This document shows, piece after piece, positions 7,284-12,651 of a DNA stretch of 13,394 nucleotides (positions are counted from its first letter, which is position 1; each line of letters begins with the position of its first letter). The notes below the pieces were generated by a model that worked only from the letters and a program-made list of their open reading frames with translations, was not told the DNA's origin and made no database searches. A program made the translations under genes and the position numbers. The stretch comes from an uncultured Allomuricauda sp. (lineage in GTDB: Bacteria > Bacteroidota > Bacteroidia > Flavobacteriales > Flavobacteriaceae), in assembly GCA_937911965.1 (NCBI GenBank), contig CALDPL010000356.1:1-13394 (forward strand). The letters are read 5' to 3'.

Positions 7284-8066
7284 CTACACCCCGTGTCCCC
7301 CCAAGGAGAGGATCGGAATCTCGGCATGCAGGGTCAGCAATTTGGTCAAACGGCCCTGGGAAGGGGTGCTGTCCTGGGCATGGTTCTCGGGAACTATGGC
7401 CAGCAGGTCCACCTTCGCCTTGTGGATGTACTTCAACACCGCTTCTTCCACATCCCCTTCCCGATCGATGGGGGGCACTTCGTAGAAGGGCTCCGGATTG
7501 TTGGGCAATAGCGGCTGTCTTTCCCCGGTCTCGGACTCCCTGGTCTTGGTCAACAGGTGCAACTTGGAACCAAAGACCTTGGCCAGGGCCAAGAGGGGGG
7601 CCGGCATCTGTTTCATGGTCTTGGATTTCCCCACCAGGATCAAGGCGACATTGAGCGGATCCTTTATGGGACAGCCATAGGGAATTGACAATACCGGGCA
7701 GCGGGCATCCAATACCAGTCTGGAGGTATTGGTGATCGCCTCATCGGTGACCTTGTCCCCCATGGTCCCCATGACGATCAGGGAGGCCCCAATGGAGCCC
7801 TGTACCGAAAGGATGCGATCCGTGACATTTCCCGTAGTGGTTTGGAAAATGGGACGGGGGCCTTTGAAAGGGATGGAATCCAGGACCTTGTCAAAATCCC
7901 CTTGCAGTTTTTCCCGGTCCAGCGGGGCAATCTCCATGGAGCTGACATAAAGGGAGATTATCTCCACCTTGGGCAATTTGCCCGCAAACAGCCGTACGTA
8001 TTCCAGGGCATTCAGGGAAGCTTCGGAAAAATCAAAGGGAACCAATATTTTATCAATGCTATCCAT
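7284..8066 (-). CDS. Universal stress protein, two Usp domains with degenerate nucleotide sites
   Basis: The 260-residue product is a tandem UspA protein. Domain 1 covers about residues 1-135, beginning DKILVPFDFSEASLNALEYV with the family Asp and Ser, and ending MGTMGDKVTDEAITNTS then CPVLSIP. Domain 2 covers about residues 136-260 and ends ADLLAIVPEN... AEIPILSLGG. The usual ATP-binding signature G-2x-G-9x-G(S/T) is only partly kept in domain 1, where the last Gly is replaced by Asn (NTS), and is not recognisable in domain 2. Nucleotide binding may therefore be weak or lost. Usp proteins act in the cytoplasm in stress and stationary-phase survival, with unclear biochemistry. It is the first gene of the minus-strand operon with hpf and a lipoprotein. 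A Crp/Fnr-like site plus a -7 element lie just upstream. Confidence 0.9.
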   Translation of the reverse strand: MDSIDKILVPFDFSEASLNALEYVRLFAGKLPKVEIISLYVSSMEIAPLDREKLQGDFDKVLDSIPFKGPRPIFQTTTGNVTDRILSVQGSIGASLIVMGTMGDKVTDEAITNTSRLVLDARCPVLSIPYGCPIKDPLNVALILVGKSKTMKQMPAPLLALAKVFGSKLHLLTKTRESETGERQPLLPNNPEPFYEVPPIDREGDVEEAVLKYIHKAKVDLLAIVPENHAQDSTPSQGRLTKLLTLHAEIPILSLGGHGV

Positions 8067-8105
8067 CTCGGTAAGGTTTTATGGGTTATTGAATTGTTCT
8101 TTTAC

Positions 8106-8113
8106 CAAAAATA
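8106..8113 (-). promoter_or_regulatory. -7 element of the usp-hpf-lipoprotein promoter
   Basis: On the minus strand the bases read TATTTTTG, a perfect TAnnTTTG match, 39 nt before the usp ATG. The inferred start site is near 8101. No TTG stands at the -33 distance (the bases there read AAT on the minus strand), as expected for an activator-dependent promoter. Confidence 0.6.
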
Positions 8114-8135
8114 GGGCCGTCGGGCAATTGCCATT

Positions 8136-8149
8136 ATGACAAAAGTCAT
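8136..8149 (-). promoter_or_regulatory. Crp/Fnr-like operator upstream of usp-hpf-lipoprotein
   Basis: A perfect 14-bp palindrome, ATGAC-AAAA-GTCAT on the plus strand, fits the Fnr/Crp-class consensus TGAY-N4-RTCA. Its centre (8142.5) is 29.5 bp upstream of the first T of the -7 element at 8113, which puts it at about -41.5 from the inferred start site. The same 16-mer CATGACTTTTGTCATA, in promoter orientation, occurs upstream of hemN. Confidence 0.65.
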
Positions 8150-8186
8150 GTTTTGGCCTTTTGAAAATTCCAAGATATTGCGACGG

Positions 8187-8222
8187 TTCCCAAAAATTGG
8201 GAATATTCCATTTTTGGATCCA
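8187..8222. promoter_or_regulatory. Cluster of overlapping inverted repeats upstream of the ROK kinase
   Basis: Within 36 bp there are four dyads: TTCCCAA-AAA-TTGGGAA (8187-8203), CCAAAAAT paired with ATTTTTGG (8190-8197 and 8210-8217), GGAATATTCC (8200-8209) and TGGATCCA (8215-8222). They end 8 bp before the candidate -7 element of the ROK gene. This is a plausible operator for a sugar-responsive regulator or an activator, but I cannot name the protein. None of the dyads matches the Crp/Fnr-like sites nearby. Confidence 0.4.
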
Positions 8223-8229
8223 TAATGTT

Positions 8230-8237
8230 TACATTTA
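8230..8237 (+). promoter_or_regulatory. Candidate -7 element of the ROK kinase gene
   Basis: TACATTTA matches TAnnTTTG except at the last base and lies 22 nt before the ATG. The bases after it (TTTAAGGTACAAAAA) closely resemble those after the tonB -7 element (TTTAAGGGACAAAAA at 9324-9338), which supports a shared promoter and leader form. Confidence 0.5.
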
Positions 8238-8259
8238 AGGTACAAAAAAACAATCAATC

Positions 8260-9231
8260 ATGACGGATCTAGTAATCGGGGTGGACATCGGAGGCACCAA
8301 AACCAAGTTGGGCCTGGTGGACCGACAGGGCATATGCTATGAAAAAACCGATTTCAGGACCAAGGACCATCCCAAATTGGAGGATTTCCTGGACCAGATC
8401 AAAAATACTTCGGAAAAGATCATCAAGGACTTTGGAAAACCGGTGAACATCCTGGGCTGTGGCATCGGTGCGCCCAATGCCTCCAGCAAGAAGGGCACCA
8501 TTGAAAATGCCAGCAACCTGGTATGGAAGGGCAGCGTTCCCCTGGTGGCCAAATTAAAGGAGCGCATGGACATGCCCATTCGGATCATGAACGATGCCAA
8601 TGCCGCCGCCTTGGGGGAAATGCTCTTTGGAGGGGCCAAGGGGATGACCGATTTCATCGTCATCACCCTGGGAACGGGCTTCGGGGCGGGAATCGTGGCC
8701 AACGGACAGTTGATCGACGGCCATGAGGGCTTTGCCGGGGAACTGGGCCATGTGGACATGACCATGGGTGACGGAAGGCTTACCGGCCTGGGGATCCGGG
8801 GCGGCCTGGAGGCCTATGTTTCGGCCACCGGTCTGAAGCGTACCGTGGTCCACCTGCAGAGCAAGACCCTGTTGAAGAGCCGGTTCAGGGACGTCGCCTA
8901 TAACGACCTCCACGGAGAGGACATCACCAGGGCCGCCGAGGAAGGGGATCCGATCGCCCTGAAGGCCTTCGACTACACGGCCAAGATCATGGCACAGGCC
9001 CTTGCAAATTTCACCGCCTTTTCCCAACCCGAGGCCTTCATCCTAATGGGGGGGCTGGTCAACAGCGGGAAATGGATCTTGGAGCCGCTTGAAAAATATT
9101 TCGATCGATATTTATTAGAGGTCTACCGGGGCAAGGTCAAACTGTTGCTCTCCACTTCAGAGGAAAAAACCGCGGCCATCTGCGGGGCGGCGGCCTTGAT
9201 CTGGGAGAAGCACAACGGAGTCGGCATTTAG
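8260..9231 (+). CDS. ROK family sugar kinase (glucokinase-like) lacking the zinc-binding cysteines
   Basis: ROK kinases phosphorylate glucose or related hexoses with ATP in the cytoplasm. The 323-residue product has the phosphate-binding strand VIGVDIGGTKTKLGLVD (5-21, Asp9), the catalytic aspartate in NDANAAALGE (Asp112), the second phosphate loop TLGTGFGAGIV (137-147), and GELGH (160-164) with the sugar-binding Glu161 and the family zinc-ligand His164. The expected motif GRxCxCGxxGCxE is replaced: residues 172-184 read GRLTGLGIRGGLE, so the three cysteines are Thr175, Leu177 and Gly182, while Glu184 is kept. Metal binding there is therefore unlikely, and His164 is left alone. No helix-turn-helix precedes the kinase domain, so it is an enzyme rather than a ROK repressor. 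It has its own promoter and precedes tonB by 118 bp. The sugar porter at 4639-6024 is a possible functional partner. Confidence 0.9.
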   Translation: MTDLVIGVDIGGTKTKLGLVDRQGICYEKTDFRTKDHPKLEDFLDQIKNTSEKIIKDFGKPVNILGCGIGAPNASSKKGTIENASNLVWKGSVPLVAKLKERMDMPIRIMNDANAAALGEMLFGGAKGMTDFIVITLGTGFGAGIVANGQLIDGHEGFAGELGHVDMTMGDGRLTGLGIRGGLEAYVSATGLKRTVVHLQSKTLLKSRFRDVAYNDLHGEDITRAAEEGDPIALKAFDYTAKIMAQALANFTAFSQPEAFILMGGLVNSGKWILEPLEKYFDRYLLEVYRGKVKLLLSTSEEKTAAICGAAALIWEKHNGVGI

Positions 9232-9256
9232 GGGGCAGGATACTGATTCCAAGGGA

Positions 9257-9270
9257 TTTTCCATGGAAAA
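9257..9270. repeat. 14-bp perfect palindrome between the ROK kinase and tonB genes
   Basis: TTTTCCATGGAAAA is fully self-complementary and is flanked by GGGGG (9231-9235) and CCCCC (9274-9278), so the transcript could fold into a longer imperfect hairpin just after the ROK stop codon. There is no U-tract, so this is at best a weak terminator. It could also be a protein-binding site. Confidence 0.35.
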
Positions 9271-9284
9271 ACACCCCCAAAAAC

Positions 9285-9296
9285 TGATTTATATCA
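9285..9296 (+). promoter_or_regulatory. Crp/Fnr-like operator upstream of tonB
   Basis: TGAT-TTAT-ATCA is a perfect dyad fitting TGAY-N4-RTCA and closer to the E. coli Fnr half-site (TTGAT) than the other two sites. Its centre (9290.5) is 29.5 bp upstream of the first T of TACCTTTA at 9320, exactly the spacing seen at the usp and hemN promoters. The palindrome alone is short; the spacing is what supports it. Confidence 0.5.
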
Positions 9297-9319
9297 TGTT
9301 TTTTGATCTTTGGTTCAGC

Positions 9320-9327
9320 TACCTTTA
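9320..9327 (+). promoter_or_regulatory. Candidate -7 element of the tonB gene
   Basis: TACCTTTA matches TAnnTTTG except at the last base and lies 22 nt before the ATG. The inferred start site is near 9332, giving an 18-nt leader. The -33 position reads GTT rather than TTG. Confidence 0.5.
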
Positions 9328-9349
9328 AGGGACAAAAACCCAAGGAATC

Positions 9350-10081
9350 ATGAAACCAAAAAAGTATCCCCATGCCGAAGTGGGCCGCTTTAGCAGCCTG
9401 TACTTCTCCATAGGCCTCAGTGCGGTACTGTTTGTGTGCTGGCAGGCCTTGGAAACCCAGATTCCCCAAGAGGAATCCAAAGCCATTGAAATGGTTTATC
9501 GAATGGACGATATCAAGGAAGAGGAAATCCCCCTGACCCGGGAAATCAGGACGCCCCCCCCTGCCCCACCGCCCACGGCCCCGGACGTGATCCAGATCGT
9601 GGAGGACATTGAAGATATCACGGAGACCGTGATCGAGAGTACGGAAAGCAGCCAGGACACCTATGTGGAGGATGCCATCGTCACCTTGGAAGACCTTCGG
9701 GTGGAGGAGGTGGAGGAAGCTGTGGTGGTCCCCTTTGCCGTCATAGAATACGCTCCCGTGTTCCCGGGCTGTGAGGGCCTGAAGACCCAACAGGAACAGA
9801 AGGAATGCTTCAACCAAAAGATGCAGGAACACGTGAAACAGCATTTCAAATATCCCGGGGAAGCCCTGGAAATGAACATCAGCGGTCGGGTGTACATCCA
9901 ATTCGTGATCGACTCCAGCGGCCGGGTGACCGGCATTCAAAAAAGGGGACCGGACCGTCTGTTGGAGCAGGAAGCAGAGCGGATCATCTCCCTGTTGCCA
10001 CAGTTAAAACCCGGGCAACAAAGGGGTAGACCGGTGAGTGTACGCTACGCCATCCCGATAAATTTTGTGATGGCAAACTGA
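9350..10081 (+). CDS. TonB family energy transducer
   Basis: TonB proteins span the periplasm and pass energy from ExbB/ExbD in the inner membrane to TonB-dependent outer-membrane receptors. The 243-residue product has one N-terminal membrane anchor (about residues 13-33, RFSSLYFSIGLSAVLFVCWQ), a proline-rich segment (TPPPAPPPTAPD, 68-79), an acidic linker with many Glu and Asp (80-125), and a C-terminal TonB domain (about 155-243: HFKYPGEALEMNISGRVYIQFVID... VSVRYAIPINFVM). The block VFPGCEG...KECF before the domain is a hallmark I associate with flavobacterial TonB paralogues. No exbB or exbD is nearby, so it is probably one of several transducers. A Crp/Fnr-like site with class II geometry precedes it, suggesting expression linked to oxygen or energy state. 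The substrate is unknown. Confidence 0.9.
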   Translation: MKPKKYPHAEVGRFSSLYFSIGLSAVLFVCWQALETQIPQEESKAIEMVYRMDDIKEEEIPLTREIRTPPPAPPPTAPDVIQIVEDIEDITETVIESTESSQDTYVEDAIVTLEDLRVEEVEEAVVVPFAVIEYAPVFPGCEGLKTQQEQKECFNQKMQEHVKQHFKYPGEALEMNISGRVYIQFVIDSSGRVTGIQKRGPDRLLEQEAERIISLLPQLKPGQQRGRPVSVRYAIPINFVMAN

Positions 10082-10142
10082 TCGGCAATGCTGCTTCTTT
10101 GAGGGCCAAGACCCGTTAGGTGGTGGCCCCTTGGGAGGGTTC

Positions 10143-10156
10143 ATGACTTTTGTCAT
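10143..10156 (+). promoter_or_regulatory. Crp/Fnr-like operator upstream of hemN-usp
   Basis: ATGAC-TTTT-GTCAT is a perfect 14-bp palindrome, identical in promoter orientation to the one upstream of the usp-hpf operon. Its centre (10149.5) is 29.5 bp upstream of the first T of the -7-like element at 10179. hemN genes are well-known Fnr-type targets in other bacteria, which adds weight. Confidence 0.65.
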
Positions 10157-10178
10157 ATTATGGACTGCCCATCAAAAC

Positions 10179-10186
10179 TACTTTTA
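10179..10186 (+). promoter_or_regulatory. Candidate -7 element of the hemN-usp operon
   Basis: TACTTTTA matches TAnnTTTG except at the last base. The inferred start site is near 10191, so translation from ATG 10209 would have an 18-nt leader, the same as inferred for tonB and the ROK gene. The -33 position reads ATT, not TTG. Confidence 0.5.
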
Positions 10187-10208
10187 CCCTGGAATGAAAC
10201 AACGGCCC

Positions 10209-11567
10209 ATGAACAACTTGATAGAGAAATACAATGTCCCAGGACCGCGATACACCAGCTATCCGACCGTTCCCTATTGGGAACCGCAGGGATTTACGCC
10301 CCAAGCCTGGGGCTCCTCGGTACAGGCCAATTTTGACCAGGATCCCAAACAGGGCATAGGCCTCTACATCCACCTGCCCTTTTGTGAGAGCCTCTGCACC
10401 TTCTGCGGCTGCCACAAGCGAATCACCAAAAGGCATGAGGTGGAAGTCCCGTACATTGACCTGCTCTTGCGGGAATGGGAACTCTATTGCAATCTGTTGG
10501 GTTCCAGGCCCACGATCCAGGAACTGCACCTGGGTGGAGGAACCCCCACCTTCTTCTCCCCGGACAACCTCAAAGGTCTGTTGGAGGGCATTCTGCAGCG
10601 GGCCGACAGGGCCGGGGATGCGGATTTCAGTTTTGAGGGACACCCCAACAGTACCACCCAGCAACACCTGCGAACCCTGCACGAACTCGGTTTTGGCCGG
10701 GTGAGTTACGGGGTACAGGACTACAACCCCACGGTACAAAAGGCCATCAATAGGATCCAACCCTTCGAACAGGTCCAAAAAGTGACCCAATGGTCCAGGG
10801 AAATCGGTTATGGCTCGGTGGGCCATGACCTGATCTATGGCCTGCCCTTTCAGACCCGGGAACATATTGAACAAAACATGCAGTGGACCAATGCCCTGAG
10901 GCCGGACCGGATCGCCTTCTACAGTTATGCCCATGTCCCCTGGATCAAGGGCAATGGGCAAAGGGGCTTCAAGGACTCGGACCTGCCCGATTCCCGGGAA
11001 AAGGAAAGACAGTTCACCCTGGGAAAGGAACTCCTTACCCAAGCCGGGTACCGGGATGTGGGGATGGACCATTTTGCCCTGGAAACCGATGGGCTGTACC
11101 GGGCCATGGACAGCGGAACCCTGCACCGGAACTTTATGGGTTACACCACCTCCACCACCCGATTGTTGCTCGGCCTGGGAATATCCTCGATCGGCGACAG
11201 CTGGGGGGCCTTCGCCCAGAATGTAAAATCCGAACGGGAATACGGGGAACTGCTCGCCCAGGGACAGCTCCCAGTGTTCAAGGGGCATATCCTGAGCCCC
11301 GAGGACCTGGTCCTGCGCCAACACATACTCAACATCATGTGCCGGTTCAGGACCCAATGGGACCCGGATGGGGAAGCGCTGGTCGATTTCGGGGAAATCC
11401 GTGAAAATTTACGGGAAATGCAAGAGGACGGCCTGGTGGAGCTCGATGATCGACAGATTGTGGTCCCCCCGAAAGGGAGGCCCTTTGTCAGGAACATCTG
11501 CATGGCCTTTGACCTTAAATTACACAGAAATAAACCGGAAACCCGGATATTCTCAATGACCGTTTAA
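10209..11567 (+). CDS. hemN: Oxygen-independent coproporphyrinogen III dehydrogenase (radical SAM)
   Basis: HemN converts coproporphyrinogen III to protoporphyrinogen IX without oxygen, using S-adenosylmethionine and a 4Fe-4S cluster, so heme can be made under low oxygen. The 452-residue product has the near-universal opening EKYNVPGPRYTSYPTVPYW (6-24), the radical SAM cluster motif CESLCTFCGC with Cys59, Cys63 and Cys66 plus the HemN-specific Cys68, the SAM motif LGGGTPTFF, and the C-terminal HemN domain ending MAFDLKL. I chose ATG 10209. The first in-frame ATG (10131) would put the operator and promoter inside the gene, and ATG 10194 lies only about 3 nt after the inferred transcription start. 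The usp gene follows by 18 bp and is surely co-transcribed. A Crp/Fnr-like site at about -41.5 suggests induction when oxygen falls. Confidence 0.95.
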   Translation: MNNLIEKYNVPGPRYTSYPTVPYWEPQGFTPQAWGSSVQANFDQDPKQGIGLYIHLPFCESLCTFCGCHKRITKRHEVEVPYIDLLLREWELYCNLLGSRPTIQELHLGGGTPTFFSPDNLKGLLEGILQRADRAGDADFSFEGHPNSTTQQHLRTLHELGFGRVSYGVQDYNPTVQKAINRIQPFEQVQKVTQWSREIGYGSVGHDLIYGLPFQTREHIEQNMQWTNALRPDRIAFYSYAHVPWIKGNGQRGFKDSDLPDSREKERQFTLGKELLTQAGYRDVGMDHFALETDGLYRAMDSGTLHRNFMGYTTSTTRLLLGLGISSIGDSWGAFAQNVKSEREYGELLAQGQLPVFKGHILSPEDLVLRQHILNIMCRFRTQWDPDGEALVDFGEIRENLREMQEDGLVELDDRQIVVPPKGRPFVRNICMAFDLKLHRNKPETRIFSMTV

Positions 11568-11585
11568 CCCTTAAAACCACATATC

Positions 11586-12407
11586 ATGAAAAGTATAATC
11601 GTACCCGTGGATTTCTCGATCCACTCTGAAAGAGCCCTTAAAGTGGCCGCCTCCCTGGCCAGAAAAAACCAGGCAGATCTCTTGGTCCTCCATATGCTGG
11701 AGCTCACTTCCGCCATGATCGGGGAAGGGGGCCATATGGCCCAGGAACATGTGGTCCATTTGATCAAGGCCGGGGAAAAAAGATTCGAGGATTTTCTGGA
11801 CAAACCCTATTTGAAGGGAATTGAGGTCACCCCGATCATCAAGCACTACAAGGTATTCAGCGAGGTGAACGAAGTGGCCAAAAAACATAAAGTGGACCTG
11901 GTGGTCATGGGGTCCCAGGGCTCCGAGGGCCTGGAGGAGATCTTCATCGGTTCCAATACCGAACGGGTGGTGCGGCACTCGGATGTCCCCGTATTGGTGG
12001 TCAAGGGGGAAGTGGAGGATTTCAATCCCAAGAATTTTGTTTTTGCCTGTGACTTCCAAATGGAAAACCTCCCCGCCCTTAAAAAGGCCAAGCAATTGGC
12101 GGAACTCCTGGATTCAAAGCTCCATTTGGTGTACATCAACACCCCCGGCGATGAATTCCTGAGCACGGATGATGCCTATGCTAGAATTTCCGAATTCCTT
12201 CACGAGGCAAAACTTGGATTGGGCGTGGATATCCACAACGACTATACCGTGAAGAAAGGGATCCTCAACTACAGCCAAAAACTGCCTGCCGATCTGATCG
12301 GCATCCCCACCCATGGCAGAAAGGGACTCTCCCATTTCTTTATGGGCAGCATTGGGGAAGATGTCGCCAACCATTCCGATATCCCGGTGATAACCTTTAA
12401 AATCTGA
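11586..12407 (+). CDS. Universal stress protein, two Usp domains
   Basis: The 273-residue protein is a tandem UspA. Domain 1 (about 1-140) opens with SIIVPVDFSIHSERALKVAASLA and keeps the full ATP-binding signature: G-SQ-G-9x-GS in MGSQGSEGLEEIFIGSN, then DVPVLVV. Domain 2 (about 145-273) ends IPTHGRKGLSHFFMGSIGEDV, where only the first Gly of the signature is changed to Pro, then DIPVITF. Unlike the degenerate Usp at 7284-8066, this one probably binds nucleotide, at least in domain 1. It starts at ATG 11586, 18 bp after the hemN stop, with no promoter in between, so it is the second gene of a hemN-usp operon. Pairing of usp with anaerobic heme synthesis under a Crp/Fnr-like promoter suggests a role in low-oxygen survival. 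A strong terminator follows. Confidence 0.93.
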   Translation: MKSIIVPVDFSIHSERALKVAASLARKNQADLLVLHMLELTSAMIGEGGHMAQEHVVHLIKAGEKRFEDFLDKPYLKGIEVTPIIKHYKVFSEVNEVAKKHKVDLVVMGSQGSEGLEEIFIGSNTERVVRHSDVPVLVVKGEVEDFNPKNFVFACDFQMENLPALKKAKQLAELLDSKLHLVYINTPGDEFLSTDDAYARISEFLHEAKLGLGVDIHNDYTVKKGILNYSQKLPADLIGIPTHGRKGLSHFFMGSIGEDVANHSDIPVITFKI

Positions 12408-12420
12408 TTTCACCCAAGTG

Positions 12421-12456
12421 AACAAAAAAAGGAGCCGTTAAATCGCTCCTTTTTTG
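12421..12456 (+). terminator. Rho-independent terminator after hemN-usp
   Basis: GGAGC (12431-12435) pairs with GCTCC (12445-12449) around a 9-nt loop. Seven A residues before the stem face six T residues after it. The stem begins 23 nt after the usp stop codon. The A- and T-tracts make it potentially bidirectional, but no minus-strand gene ends here. Confidence 0.85.
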
Positions 12457-12615
12457 TTTGTCTGAAGAAACTTGTTATTGGATGCCATGAGTTCCCCTGT
12501 TTGTAAGGACTTTAAAACGGGAAGTCGTTCCGATGAAAGATGTATCGCATTAGGTGAAGTTACCGGGATTTTTAGAAACTAATGAAACGTCGACGGCAGT
12601 AAATTTCAATTTAAA

Positions 12616-12633
12616 GGTACTCAATTAAGTACT
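12616..12633. promoter_or_regulatory. Candidate YefM/YoeB autoregulatory operator
   Basis: Two hexamers, GGTACT (12616-12621) and AGTACT (12628-12633), have GTAC cores whose centres lie exactly 12 bp apart. Together they form a near-perfect 16-bp dyad, GTACTcAATTaAGTAC (12617-12632). From memory, the E. coli yefM-yoeB operator uses two TGTACA-core repeats with 12-bp spacing. The site lies just upstream of the -7 element, a good place for repression. Confidence 0.55.
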
Positions 12634-12639
12634 TTTTAC

Positions 12640-12647
12640 TATCTTTG
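12640..12647 (+). promoter_or_regulatory. -7 element of the toxin-antitoxin operon
   Basis: TATCTTTG is a perfect TAnnTTTG match. Its last base is 4 nt before the antitoxin ATG, so the transcript may start at or next to the start codon and be leaderless. Confidence 0.65.
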
Positions 12648-12651
12648 CACT

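Larger units (their letters stand above)
12457..12651. other. Intergenic region before the toxin-antitoxin pair
   Basis: About 195 bp separate the terminator from the antitoxin gene. I see no RNA gene and no convincing coding frame; one 31-codon frame from ATG 12487 lacks support. Base composition changes here from GC-rich to visibly AT-richer, and the last 40 bp hold the antitoxin promoter and a candidate operator. Confidence 0.5.

Noticed and set aside
8194..8207. A fourth Crp/Fnr-like site at the matching distance (centre 8200.5) before the ROK -7 element
   Set aside because: The bases there do not fit TGAY-N4-RTCA; the dyads present are of a different type.
10103..10134. GGGCCA (10103-10108) pairing with TGGCCC (10124-10129) after tonB as a terminator
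   Set aside because: The loop is 15 nt, competing pairings exist (CCAAG with CTTGG), and there is no U-tract. At most a weak hairpin.
10158..11357. A 399-codon minus-strand open frame opposite hemN
   Set aside because: hemN is certain from its radical SAM motifs. The antisense translation is low in complexity (Gly, Pro, Val) and would start or end inside other genes.
12487..12582. A 31-codon plus-strand frame between usp and yefM
   Set aside because: No hydrophobic pattern, no motif, no promoter just before it and no family resemblance; likely chance.
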